Source: an uncultured Lentisphaerota bacterium
Lineage (GTDB): Bacteria; Verrucomicrobiota; Kiritimatiellia; CAIQIC01
Assembly: GCA_903912445.1 (NCBI GenBank)
Contig: CAIWHP010000112.1
Location: forward strand, 1 to 64,000
DNA length: 64,000 nucleotides
Reading direction: 5' to 3'
The notes beneath the pieces were generated by a model, which was not told the origin of the DNA, did not search any database, and saw nothing but the letters and a program-made list of their open reading frames with translations. Below are positions 18,159 to 26,340 of the stretch, one piece after another; within the stretch, counting starts at the first letter, position 1, and each line of letters starts with the position of its first letter. The position numbers and the translations under genes were made by a program.

Positions 18159-19133
18159 TCACTTCTTCGCGTAGCCGTGCGGGTGCGCGTTGTGCCAGTT
18201 CCAGGCGTGCTGGACGATGGTCTGGATGTCGGGGAACTTGGGCTTCCAGCCGAGCACCTTCTTGGCCTTGGTCGAGTCGCCGATCAGGCGCGCCGGGTCG
18301 CCGGGGCGGCGTTTCGCGATCTTCGCCGGGATCTTGTGGCCGGTGACGGCACGGCAGGCGTCGATCACCTGCTTGACGCTGAAGCCTGAACCGCTGCCGA
18401 GGTTGAACGCGCCGGAGATGCTCGGCTTGAGCGCGAGCATGTGCGCCTGCGCGAGGTCGGCGATATGGATGTAGTCGCGGATGCAGGTGCCGTCGGGCGT
18501 CGGATAGTCGTCGCCGAAGATCTGGACGAACGGCTTCTGGCCGAGCGCCACCTTGAGCACGTTCGGGATGATGTGGCTCTCCGGGTCGTGGTCCTCGCCG
18601 TATTTTTCCGACGCGCCGCAGGCGTTGAAGTAGCGCAGGAAGACCGGCTTGATGCCGTGCAGCTGCTGGTACCAGAGCAGGATCTTCTCGAGCATGAGCT
18701 TGGATTCGCCGTAGGGATTCTGCGGCCGCTGCGGCAGGTCCTCGGTCATCGGCATCTTTTCCGGCTGGCCGAACGTGGCGCAGGTCGAGGAGAAGATGAA
18801 CTTCTTGCAGCCCGCCGCGATCATCGCATCAGCCAGGTTGAGGCCGCCGACGACGTTGTTGTTGAAGTAGCGCTCCGGGTACTGCATGGACTCGCCGACC
18901 AGCGCGTAGGCGGCGAAGTGCATCACCGCATCCGGCTTGACCGCGGCCAGCGCCTTGAAGATCTGCGCACGCTGCTGGAGGTCGCCCTTGATGAACTTGG
19001 CGCGCCGGTCCAGCGCCGCGCGGTGCCCGCGCTCGAGGTTGTCGAACACCACGACCTTGTGCCCCGCATCGAGCAGCATCTCCGTGGTGATGCTGCCGAT
19101 GTAGCCCGCCCCGCCTGTGACAAAGATTTTCAT
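18159..19133 (-). CDS. galE: UDP-glucose 4-epimerase
   Basis: 324 residues from the ATG at 19133. NAD motif TGGAGYIG at 6-13, [12 protein letters not shown] and catalytic Tyr141-x3-Lys145 in [15 protein letters not shown], and the C-terminal RRPGDPA block typical of GalE. It interconverts UDP-glucose and UDP-galactose for surface glycans or galactose use. The start codon lies seven bases after a TATGCT -10 element (see promoter), so translation probably begins at or near the first base of the mRNA. It may read on into cinA. Confidence 0.93.
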   Translation of the reverse strand: MKIFVTGGAGYIGSITTEMLLDAGHKVVVFDNLERGHRAALDRRAKFIKGDLQQRAQIFKALAAVKPDAVMHFAAYALVGESMQYPERYFNNNVVGGLNLADAMIAAGCKKFIFSSTCATFGQPEKMPMTEDLPQRPQNPYGESKLMLEKILLWYQQLHGIKPVFLRYFNACGASEKYGEDHDPESHIIPNVLKVALGQKPFVQIFGDDYPTPDGTCIRDYIHIADLAQAHMLALKPSISGAFNLGSGSGFSVKQVIDACRAVTGHKIPAKIAKRRPGDPARLIGDSTKAKKVLGWKPKFPDIQTIVQHAWNWHNAHPHGYAKK

Positions 19134-19140
19134 AGGCCGG

Positions 19141-19169
19141 AGCATAGCGGCAGGCTTTCGGCGCGGCAA
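19141..19169 (-). promoter_or_regulatory. Leaderless-type promoter of galE
   Basis: On the minus strand: -35 TTGCCG at 19164-19169, 17-base spacer, -10 TATGCT at 19141-19146, then seven bases to the ATG. The expected transcription start coincides with the start codon. Confidence 0.65.
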
Positions 19170-19188
19170 TAGCGGAGATGCGCGGGCC

Positions 19189-20244
19189 TCAGGGGCCGGG
19201 CGTTTTATGGAGAAATTTCTGCAGGCGCCGGCCGATGATGTCGGCGCAGTAGAGGTCGCCCTGCGCATCCAGCGCGATGCTGTGCAGCCAGTTCAACATC
19301 CCGGTCTTTTCCTCGCCATCGGCAGCCTTCGGGAACGTCCAAAGCTGGAGCAGCTTGCCGGCGGTGTTGAACCGCATCACCAGCTGGTCCTTGGGCGGGC
19401 AGCCCAGCGGCGCGGTCGGATATTTGGGGTCCACACTCCACACCATCGGCGCGGAACCGCAGACCCAGATGTCGTCCTGCGGCGTAATCCACAGGCCCCA
19501 CGGCACCAGCAGGTCGCGCCAGACATCCAGCAGCTTGCCTTGGCCGTCAAAAACCTGGATGCACGCGTTGTTGCGGTCGGCCACATAGACGCGGCCCTGC
19601 GAGTCGCACACGACATTGTGCGGGATGCTGAAGCAGCCCGGCTTGGTGCCAAGTTCACCCCAGGCGCCGAGATAGTTGCCGTCCTTGTCGAAATGCACGA
19701 TGCGCGCATTGCCATAGCCGTCGGAGACGTAGAGGTCGCCGTTGGGCGCGAAGGCAATATCGGTCGGCTTGAAGAAATGTTTTTCGTCGCAGCCCGGCTC
19801 CCCCACCACGCCGAGCGTCAGCAACACGCGGCCGTCGGCGGACGCGTGCTTCGTCACCGTATGTCGCCCAACATCCGTCAGCCAGACGTTGCCGCCGGCA
19901 TCGATGCGCAGCCCGTGTGCGATGGAGTTCGTGCCCGGGGCCGGCCAGCTTTTCAGGAAGCGTCCATCCGCCGCATACACCTGCACCGCCTGGTTGGTGC
20001 GCGTGTGGATCCAGATATTCTCCTGCCGGTCCAGCGCCACGGCGCAGACCTGGCCCCAGCCCACGTCCGGCGGACGCGCCGGCCAGCCGGGCACCACCTC
20101 GAAGGCGGCGGCCCTATTGACGCGCGGATAGGTGACGGTGGGGGCCGCGGGCTTGGCGGCATAGGGGTTGGTTTGCGCCGAAGCGATCCCGCTGAAACAG
20201 GCCCCAGCAAGACCGGCGAGAAGGGCAGTCGAGAGCTTTTTCAT
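19189..20244 (-). CDS. Exported NHL-repeat beta-propeller protein
   Basis: 351 residues with a clean Sec signal peptide ([11 protein letters not shown], cut after ASA near 24). The rest is made of NHL-type blades such as [37 protein letters not shown] and [17 protein letters not shown], the layout shared by exported NHL proteins and the lyase domain of peptidylglycine amidating enzymes. Catalytic function cannot be assigned; many act as binding scaffolds. A normal ribosome site (GAGGTGA) precedes the ATG. It is convergent with nothing and lies 55 bases from galE's promoter, in tandem on the same strand. Confidence 0.82.
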   Translation of the reverse strand: MKKLSTALLAGLAGACFSGIASAQTNPYAAKPAAPTVTYPRVNRAAAFEVVPGWPARPPDVGWGQVCAVALDRQENIWIHTRTNQAVQVYAADGRFLKSWPAPGTNSIAHGLRIDAGGNVWLTDVGRHTVTKHASADGRVLLTLGVVGEPGCDEKHFFKPTDIAFAPNGDLYVSDGYGNARIVHFDKDGNYLGAWGELGTKPGCFSIPHNVVCDSQGRVYVADRNNACIQVFDGQGKLLDVWRDLLVPWGLWITPQDDIWVCGSAPMVWSVDPKYPTAPLGCPPKDQLVMRFNTAGKLLQLWTFPKAADGEEKTGMLNWLHSIALDAQGDLYCADIIGRRLQKFLHKTPGP

Positions 20245-20411
20245 AGGTCACCTCAAGTCACCGTCAGTTTGGCCTCAGCGGCCCCGCCGCCGGCGGGCGC
20301 CGCTCCTGGTCCGCCTGCAGTTTCCCAACGAATTTTTGCATCCTACCCGACAACACGCACGGAAGTCAGGACCTGCTGCGGATTCCGCAGCAAGCCCGTA
20401 GCGCGGCGCAA

Positions 20412-21239
20412 TTACTTCAGCATTTCGGCCAGCAGCGGCTGCATCGCCTCGGCCCAGATCTGATAGCCCTTGGCGTTGGGATGCAACTGGTCGGGCATCA
20501 CGTCGTTCGGGATCTTGCCGTCGGCGCCGGTGAACTTCGGACCGAGGTCGAGGTAGCGCACCATCTTGCCGTCGTCAAGCTTGGCCAGCTCCTTGTTGAT
20601 GGCGTTGATGATCGCCATGCGCTTGGCCGCATCCGCCGCCATGACCTCGGGCGACACAACGGGCTTGGGCGCGGCGGGCTTGGCCGGCTTGGCACCGGGG
20701 GCGGCAGCGGCGGGCTTGGGCACGGAGGGCGGACGAGGGCCGCGCGGGAAGACCGCGAGCAGCAGGACCTTGGTCCCCGGCAGCTTGGCCTGGATTTCCT
20801 TCACGATCTTTTTATCGGCCGCGGCAATCTGATCGGCGTCGTTCGTGCCGGTGTTGTTCGTGCCGATCATCAGGATGACCACCTTCGGCTGGATGCCGTC
20901 GAGCTCGCCGTTCGCGATGCGCCACAGCACATGCTCCGTGCGGTCGCCGCCGATGCCGAAATTGGCCGCGTCATACTGCTTGTAGAATTTCTCCCAGACG
21001 TCCGAAGCCTTGCCCCACCCCTCGGTGATCGAGTCGCCCAGAAAGAGCACGCCGATCGGCCCCGACTTGCCGCGCTTGAGGAATTCCTCGTGCTTCAGCA
21101 TGAACTTGCCGGTGTCCTTCTTCTGCGCGGCGACGCAAGGATCACTGGGCGTGGCGGGCGCGGCCTTCGCCGCCTGCGCCCAACCCGCCGTGCCGATCAT
21201 CAACGCCAGCGCGACCATCAACAGCTTGCTGCTCTTCAT
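20412..21239 (-). CDS. Exported SGNH/GDSL-type esterase with a Pro/Ala-rich insert
   Basis: 275 residues from the ATG at 21239, preceded by AGGAGC. Signal peptide about 1-22. SGNH blocks: LFLGDSITEGW (nucleophile Ser70), FGIGGDRTEHVLWRI (Gly), MIGTNNTG (Asn) and DQLHPN (Asp250, His253). Close relatives resemble platelet-activating-factor acetylhydrolase-type sialate or carbohydrate esterases, so deacetylation of plant or host glycans is likely. Residues 167-200 are a Pro/Ala/Lys-rich stretch between the Asn block and the final helix that is absent from the usual family layout. Confidence 0.88.
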   Translation of the reverse strand: MKSSKLLMVALALMIGTAGWAQAAKAAPATPSDPCVAAQKKDTGKFMLKHEEFLKRGKSGPIGVLFLGDSITEGWGKASDVWEKFYKQYDAANFGIGGDRTEHVLWRIANGELDGIQPKVVILMIGTNNTGTNDADQIAAADKKIVKEIQAKLPGTKVLLLAVFPRGPRPPSVPKPAAAAPGAKPAKPAAPKPVVSPEVMAADAAKRMAIINAINKELAKLDDGKMVRYLDLGPKFTGADGKIPNDVMPDQLHPNAKGYQIWAEAMQPLLAEMLK

Positions 21240-21271
21240 CTCTTGCTCCTGTGTTTTCTTTTTCGCCCACC

Positions 21272-21296
21272 CGCCGGGTCGGAGACCCGGCCTACA
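21272..21296. repeat. GCCGGGTC..GACCCGGC hairpin repeat
   Basis: GCCGGGTC at 21273-21280 pairs with GACCCGGC at 21284-21291 and is followed by CTACAA. A near-identical unit is at 23568-23592, and partial relatives lie at 31212-31237 and 31270-31285. Confidence 0.75.
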
Positions 21297-21457
21297 AAAA
21301 TGCACCCTGACTGTCAGCAGGCCGCGTCCCTGGCGCGGTATCCACCGGAAGCCACGCGCAAAACGTTCCGGGGTCGGGTTTCTTGTACCGCCCCGTCATT
21401 TCTTTTCCGCGCCCGCAGCCCGCCGGCCACCCCGGCGCGGCGCCAGGGCGGTCAAAT

Positions 21458-23533
21458 TTACTTTTTCTCCAACGCCGCCCATTCCGCCCACTGGCCGGCC
21501 AGCCGCGTGGTGTCCTCGTAGAGCGCGGGGAGGTTCATGCGCCAATCGCCCCGGTACCAGTTCGCCCACGGCCCCCACTCGGCGCGTTTGCGATACTCCA
21601 ACACGTGGCCCAGCGCCTCCGCCGCTCGGCGGGCATGGGCGGCGGCTTCACTGACCTCCAGCGTGGTGAAAGCGCGTGTGCCTTGGCACAGCTCCTCCAG
21701 CCAGAAGCACACGCCCGCCATCGTCTCGGCCTGCACCAGCAAGTTGTCGACAAAGAACGGCCGGCGCTCCGGCGCGATGCGAGCCAGTGCACCCGTCGCT
21801 TGCTCCACAACAGCACGGAAATTGCGCGCGCTCGCACCGGCCAGGGGCTGGTAGCGGTCGAGGGTTTTGTAGAGCTCCGTCCGGCCCCCATAGGCCGGAA
21901 AGGTGTCGCGGTCCAGCGCGGTGGCCAGCAGCGCCTTGCCGGTGAAACGCGGGATGCCGTCGAGCAGCAGCGCCCCCGACTTGGAGTGCTGCACATAGGC
22001 GGCGAAGAAGGCCTGATAGGCGCGCACCGTTTCGTCGGCCGCCGCCGCGCCGAACTCGCGCGCGCACCAGCGCCGCAAAAAGGCGTCGGGCGCGAAGCCC
22101 GCGCTGTGCCACGTGAGCTCGGCGACCGCCTCGGCCTGGAGAATCACTTCGCGGATGCTGCCGACGTTGAGGATACTGAAGTAGGTGTCGCCCTTGCCGG
22201 CGATGGCGGCGTAGTTGCGCGCGATCCGCTCGAGCGGCACGCCCTGCACCAGGCGCGGGCCCGCGCCCCAGAACGCCGCGTGATAGTACACGCCGTAGTT
22301 TCGGCCCGGCTCGCGGGCGATGTCGCGGAAATCAGCCTGCATCTCCTGCGTCGCGCCTTCATCGGCAAACACCACCGCGATGCCCGCGGGGAACCGGAGG
22401 TGGCCCTTGGCATGCAGGCCGGAGCCTTCGGCCCAGAGCGTGGCGGTCGCGGGCGGTGCCGCGCCGGTGGCCTTGCGGACCAGCTCCCACTGGCAGGCGA
22501 TGGCGCGCGAAACCAGCGCGCCGCGTTCGCTGTCGGTCTTGGGCGCGTTGGGGTCGGCGGCCCAGAAGGCCCGGTCGCCCGCGCCGCGCAGGCCCAGCTG
22601 CCAGATCACGTTCGGGTATTTCGCCAACAAGCCCGCGTAGTGTGCCCACACCTCCTCCATCTGCCGGGGATTTTTCATGTACGAGAATTCGAGCTTCTGC
22701 CCGCGATCGTGCCAGTAGTTGCGGAAGCAGAAGGCGCTGACGCCGAGCGGCTGCGTGTGATGCTGCGAGACGAACAGTCCGCGCCGCGCCGCCGCCTCCA
22801 CAATCTGGCGGTCGCAGGCAGCTGCGAGATCAATGTAGGAACCGGGGATGAGCGTGTTGCAGCGCAGCCGCAGCGCCGTCTCGAAAACCTTCTCGTAGAC
22901 CTCCGGCGCGATCGGCCGGTGAAAATAATAATGCACCAGCCGCCGCCGCTCGGGGCTCAGGTGCCAACCGGTGATCAGGTCCTCGTCGTTCAGGAACCAG
23001 CCGCGGAAGTGAAACGCCGGCGTGGCCACCGTCACCCCGCCATCCGCCACGACAACGCGGGTGCGCTTCGCCGCCGGCAGCCCCGTCCAGTTGGCGATCG
23101 GATCCACGCCGAAATAGCGCGTCGCGACATCGTAAACACCGAAGACCGTCCCGCGCTCATCGCTGCCCGCCACCAACAGCCCAGCCCCCGGCTTGATCAC
23201 ATAATTTTCCCACTTGCCCGCCAACGTCGCCGGCGCGACGCCGCCCGCGGAGAGCGCCGCCTGTGCATCCGGGTTCGTAGCGGTGGCCATCCAGATGGCA
23301 CCGGCCGGCGGTGCGCCGGTGACGATCAGCGCGGGCGCATGACCCGTGACCTCGGTGATGTCGCGCATGAGGTCGCGGATGGCCAGATGGACGGCCGGGC
23401 TTTCGCCGGGCGCGACCCAGATGGGGGCCACCCGGTCGCCATCCGCCAAGCAGAGTTCGGGGGCAGCCCAAGATTGCAGCGAGCCCAGGACCAGACAGAC
23501 GCTGAAGATCATCACCGCTTTGGCGTTCTTCAT
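21458..23533 (-). CDS. Glycoside hydrolase family 115-like (alpha-glucuronidase type)
   Basis: 691 residues with a signal peptide (cut near residue 23, SWA|AP). The N-terminal domain (APGESPAVHLAIRDLMRDIT) and the catalytic-domain motif FHFRGWFLNDEDLITGW, followed by LIPGSYIDLAAACDR and WQLGLRGAGDRAFW, fit GH115. These enzymes remove glucuronic or 4-O-methylglucuronic acid side chains from xylan. The protein is shorter than many GH115 members, which carry an extra C-terminal domain. It follows the GH62 gene by 131 bases on the same strand, and the sulfatase lies before that. Confidence 0.8.
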   Translation of the reverse strand: MKNAKAVMIFSVCLVLGSLQSWAAPELCLADGDRVAPIWVAPGESPAVHLAIRDLMRDITEVTGHAPALIVTGAPPAGAIWMATATNPDAQAALSAGGVAPATLAGKWENYVIKPGAGLLVAGSDERGTVFGVYDVATRYFGVDPIANWTGLPAAKRTRVVVADGGVTVATPAFHFRGWFLNDEDLITGWHLSPERRRLVHYYFHRPIAPEVYEKVFETALRLRCNTLIPGSYIDLAAACDRQIVEAAARRGLFVSQHHTQPLGVSAFCFRNYWHDRGQKLEFSYMKNPRQMEEVWAHYAGLLAKYPNVIWQLGLRGAGDRAFWAADPNAPKTDSERGALVSRAIACQWELVRKATGAAPPATATLWAEGSGLHAKGHLRFPAGIAVVFADEGATQEMQADFRDIAREPGRNYGVYYHAAFWGAGPRLVQGVPLERIARNYAAIAGKGDTYFSILNVGSIREVILQAEAVAELTWHSAGFAPDAFLRRWCAREFGAAAADETVRAYQAFFAAYVQHSKSGALLLDGIPRFTGKALLATALDRDTFPAYGGRTELYKTLDRYQPLAGASARNFRAVVEQATGALARIAPERRPFFVDNLLVQAETMAGVCFWLEELCQGTRAFTTLEVSEAAAHARRAAEALGHVLEYRKRAEWGPWANWYRGDWRMNLPALYEDTTRLAGQWAEWAALEKK

Positions 23534-23567
23534 TTTGCATTCCTATATGTTCGGCCTGACCGAGGCC

Positions 23568-23592
23568 CGCCGGGTCGGTGACCCGGCCTGCA
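23568..23592. repeat. GCCGGGTC..GACCCGGC hairpin repeat, second copy
   Basis: GCCGGGTC at 23569-23576 pairs with GACCCGGC at 23580-23587, then CTGCAA. It lies between the GH62 stop and the GH115 start, in the likely operon. Confidence 0.75.
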
Positions 23593-23664
23593 AGCGCGAC
23601 ATCGGCTTCTGATTCTTTACAGGCCGAATTTCCGGCCCGGCGTCCACGCGCTTATGCCGCTCCG

Positions 23665-24786
23665 TCATTTCTTTTCCACGGCCGGTTCCAACAGGCCGAG
23701 CCGCCATGGGAATTGGCCATACTTCTTGCCGGCGCGCTTTTGGGCCGTGCAACCTTGGAACAGAAAACGCAGGCGGTCGCCATCTACCGTCAGCGTCTCG
23801 TCGCAGCCCTCGCGCAACAATTCGCCGTGGCTGATCGAGTCGGTCCACGGCGTGACGCCGCTCGCGAAGCGGATGTTCTGCGCCGACGCAAACGGCTGCG
23901 CCCACGACGTGGCGAGTGGCCGCCACGCGCCATCGAGCGCGTCGGCCAGCCATGCCTTGTAATAGCGCGTGCCGCCGGGGCCGATCGCCTCGATCAGGGT
24001 CAGGTATTGCTCGCGCCCCTTGAGCCGGTAGGTGTGGCTGGCCTCGAAGAGTTCGTCGTGCGCTGCCTGCAGGACCAGCTCCGGCGGGCTCCATCCGAGC
24101 GGAAATTCCGCGAGCGGCGTGCGGCTGCGCCAGAAGCGGCCGTCGTCGCCGGTGAAGAACAGGTAGGCGTGGCGCGCGTCGCAGATCACCCAGAAATCAA
24201 TCCAGCGCGGCACATGGGCCGGCTTGCGCGGGAAAAGCATCTGCGGCGGCGTCAGCGTCTCGGGGCGGCTTGGGTCGGCGAGCGTCGAGAAAACCGGTCC
24301 AAAGAAACCCGTCCGCGGCGTAGGGTCGTTCCACTGATAGATGAGATACCACTTCTGCTGCGGCCGGAAGAAGAACACCTGCGGCGCGCAGTGATAGTTG
24401 GTGACGAGGTTGATGATGTGGCGCGGCGCGGCATCCGCGCTTTTCCAATCCGCGAAGCTCACCTGCTCCATGCTTGTCGCGTGTTCCTGCTTGATGGTCG
24501 CGAACAGGTGCCAGCATTTGTTCCAGAAGACCACGCTTGGGTCCTTGAGCGCGCAGCTACGGTCGGTAGCCGGCGCCGCCGCCAGCAGCGGCGCGCCCGC
24601 CTCCCACTGGAACTTGCCCGAGCTCAGGGCGTCATCGGCGGCCAGAGCCGTAACCGGACGCCCAGGCAGTAGCAACAACAGCAAGCTGTAGAGGAGCACT
24701 CTGGCCGCGTCCGTCTTTCCGCGAACGACGCACAGTGGGCGCAGCAAGACTGCGCCCCTACCATAGAAACAGAGCGCAGCTTTCAT
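23665..24786 (-). CDS. Glycoside hydrolase family 62, alpha-L-arabinofuranosidase
   Basis: 373 residues. The blocks CALKDPSVVFWNKCWHLFAT, FFRPQQKWYLIYQW, WIDFWVICD..AYLFFTGDDG, LFEASHTYRL and FPWRLGLLEP are diagnostic of GH62. The presumed catalytic residues are Asp82 (base), Asp197 (pKa modulator) and Glu248 (acid). It would strip arabinose from arabinoxylan. The ATG overlaps the sulfatase stop (TAATG). The N-terminus is odd: residues 10-20 are encoded by a GGGCGCAG..CTGCGCCC hairpin repeat, and a GTG at 24699 just before the hydrophobic signal stretch (LLYSLLLLLL) is an alternative start. Confidence 0.92.
   Translation of the reverse strand: MKAALCFYGRGAVLLRPLCVVRGKTDAARVLLYSLLLLLLPGRPVTALAADDALSSGKFQWEAGAPLLAAAPATDRSCALKDPSVVFWNKCWHLFATIKQEHATSMEQVSFADWKSADAAPRHIINLVTNYHCAPQVFFFRPQQKWYLIYQWNDPTPRTGFFGPVFSTLADPSRPETLTPPQMLFPRKPAHVPRWIDFWVICDARHAYLFFTGDDGRFWRSRTPLAEFPLGWSPPELVLQAAHDELFEASHTYRLKGREQYLTLIEAIGPGGTRYYKAWLADALDGAWRPLATSWAQPFASAQNIRFASGVTPWTDSISHGELLREGCDETLTVDGDRLRFLFQGCTAQKRAGKKYGQFPWRLGLLEPAVEKK
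24735..24760. repeat. GGGCGCAG hairpin repeat (REP-like)
   Basis: GGGCGCAG at 24737-24744 pairs with CTGCGCCC at 24750-24757 around CAAGA, followed by CTA. The same unit in the opposite orientation is at 42954-42979. This copy lies inside the 5' end of the GH62 coding frame. Confidence 0.75.
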
Positions 24787-26270
24787 TACTTGTTTTTGCG
24801 CTTCTTCTGTGGCGGTTTGACGCCGCCGGCCGGCGGCGTCCAGGCTGCGGGCTGCGGATTCGGCACGGTCAGCGGCGCGTCGTCGTTGTAGAATTTTTGC
24901 TGCTCGGCGAGGAGCGCGAGCATGGCCTTCACTTTGTCGGCATGCTCGGGCTTGTCCGCGAGGTCGCTTAGTTCGCGCGGATCGTTTTCCAAATCGAAGA
25001 GCTGCGTCTTATTGACCAGAGGATAGCGGATCACCTTCCAGCGCTCGTCGCGGACGGCGCGCTGGCACTGGCGGTAGGCGGTGAAGGCATGGTCGCGCAC
25101 CTTCGCCGCCTTGCCGGCGATCACCGGCGCCAGGCTCTTGCTCTCGACCTCCGGCGGCACCGGCACGCCCGCCAGCTCGCAGACCGTCGGGTAGACGTCG
25201 AACAGATAGGCGAAGGCGTTGCTGGTGCCGTGCGGGACGCCCGGCCCCGCAAAGACGAGCGGGACGTGCATGCCGCCGAATTCGTAGAGGTTCTGCTTGC
25301 CCATCAGGCCGTGGTCGCCGAGCGAAAGGCCGTTGTCGGCGGCAAAGATGACGAGCGTGTGCTCCAGCTGGCCCGACTCCTTGAGCTGCGCCACGATGCG
25401 GCCGATGTGGTGGTCGAGGCAGGTGATGCAGGCGTAGTCATCGGCAAGGTGGCGCTTGACCACCGCCTCGGTCCGCGGCCACGGCGCGAGGCACTCGTCG
25501 CGCACGGTCATCTCGCCGTTGTCGAACGGGTGCACCGGCAGATAGCTCGGCGGCAGCGGGATCTGCGCCGGGTCGTAGCGGTCCATGAACGCCTGCGGCG
25601 CGACGCGCGGGTCGTGCGGCACCGGCGGCGCCAGGTAGATGAAGAACGGCCGGTCGGGTTTCCGGCCGCGCAGAAATTCGATGACGCGGTCGGCGCTCTT
25701 CTCGCTGGCGACCGCATGCTCGTCGGCGCCGATCTCCCCCGTGAAGAGGCAGGTCTCGAACGCCTGCATGCCCGGCAGATAGGAATTGCCACGCTTGCCG
25801 AGGTGGAAGGTTTCGTAGCCGCCGGCGCGCATCGCATCGGCCCAGAGCACCGCCGCGCCCTTGTCCGGCTTGGCGAAGCCGCCGTTGCTGAAGTGAAACA
25901 CGCTGCGCCCGGTGAGCAGCATCGTACGGCTGGGCGTGCAGACCGCGCCGCTGTTCGCCCCCTGCACATAGGTGCGCGAGAAACTCAGGCCGCGGGCGAC
26001 GAGCTGGTCGAGGTGCGGCGTCTGGATGTGCGGGTTGCCGAGCGCGCCGATGCTGTCCGGCCGCATGTCGTCGGCGAGGATGAAGAGCACGTTCGGCTTT
26101 TTCCCGGCGCGGTTTTCCAAGGCTTGCCTGCCCCGCGCGGGGTCGAGAGGGAAAGAGGCAGAGGCCGTTTTCTCAAGCATTGCCTGCCCCGGGCAAAGTC
26201 GAGGGAGAAAAGTTAGCGCCGCGCCAAAACCGATCCGCTTCAGAAATTCACGCCGTGCCGTGTTCGCCAT
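24786..26270 (-). CDS. Tat-exported arylsulfatase-family sulfatase
   Basis: 494 residues from the ATG at 26270. A twin-arginine signal (TARREFLKRIGFGAAL) leads to the sulfatase domain at about 59: VLFILADDMRPDS with metal-binding Asp67-Asp68, and CTPSR at 111-115, whose Cys is matured to formylglycine. Further blocks IFAADNGLSLGDHGLMGKQN and the C-terminal KVIRYPL are typical. It removes sulfate from a glycan outside the cytoplasm. No anaerobic or oxygen-dependent maturase is in the window. Residues 21-55, between signal and domain, are encoded largely by two copies of a composite repeat (26113-26154 and 26168-26211). Confidence 0.95.
   Translation of the reverse strand: MANTARREFLKRIGFGAALTFLPRLCPGQAMLEKTASASFPLDPARGRQALENRAGKKPNVLFILADDMRPDSIGALGNPHIQTPHLDQLVARGLSFSRTYVQGANSGAVCTPSRTMLLTGRSVFHFSNGGFAKPDKGAAVLWADAMRAGGYETFHLGKRGNSYLPGMQAFETCLFTGEIGADEHAVASEKSADRVIEFLRGRKPDRPFFIYLAPPVPHDPRVAPQAFMDRYDPAQIPLPPSYLPVHPFDNGEMTVRDECLAPWPRTEAVVKRHLADDYACITCLDHHIGRIVAQLKESGQLEHTLVIFAADNGLSLGDHGLMGKQNLYEFGGMHVPLVFAGPGVPHGTSNAFAYLFDVYPTVCELAGVPVPPEVESKSLAPVIAGKAAKVRDHAFTAYRQCQRAVRDERWKVIRYPLVNKTQLFDLENDPRELSDLADKPEHADKVKAMLALLAEQQKFYNDDAPLTVPNPQPAAWTPPAGGVKPPQKKRKNK
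26113..26211. repeat. Composite palindrome/TCGA repeat pair C in sulfatase 5' coding end
   Basis: Two copies of a roughly 42-44 bp unit, 26113-26154 and 26168-26211. Each starts with the TTTTCCAAG-type half palindrome, runs through GCCTGCCCC and GTCGAG, and ends in GGGAAAG or GGAGAAAA. The unit looks like the short palindrome with its centre replaced by a longer block. A third copy is at 29088-29129. Confidence 0.8.
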
Positions 26271-26340
26271 GTTGTCGCTCCGGTTATCGCTCCATCGCCA
26301 CACCCAACGGGCTGCGCGTCTGCTTTATTGCAGCGCCGGT

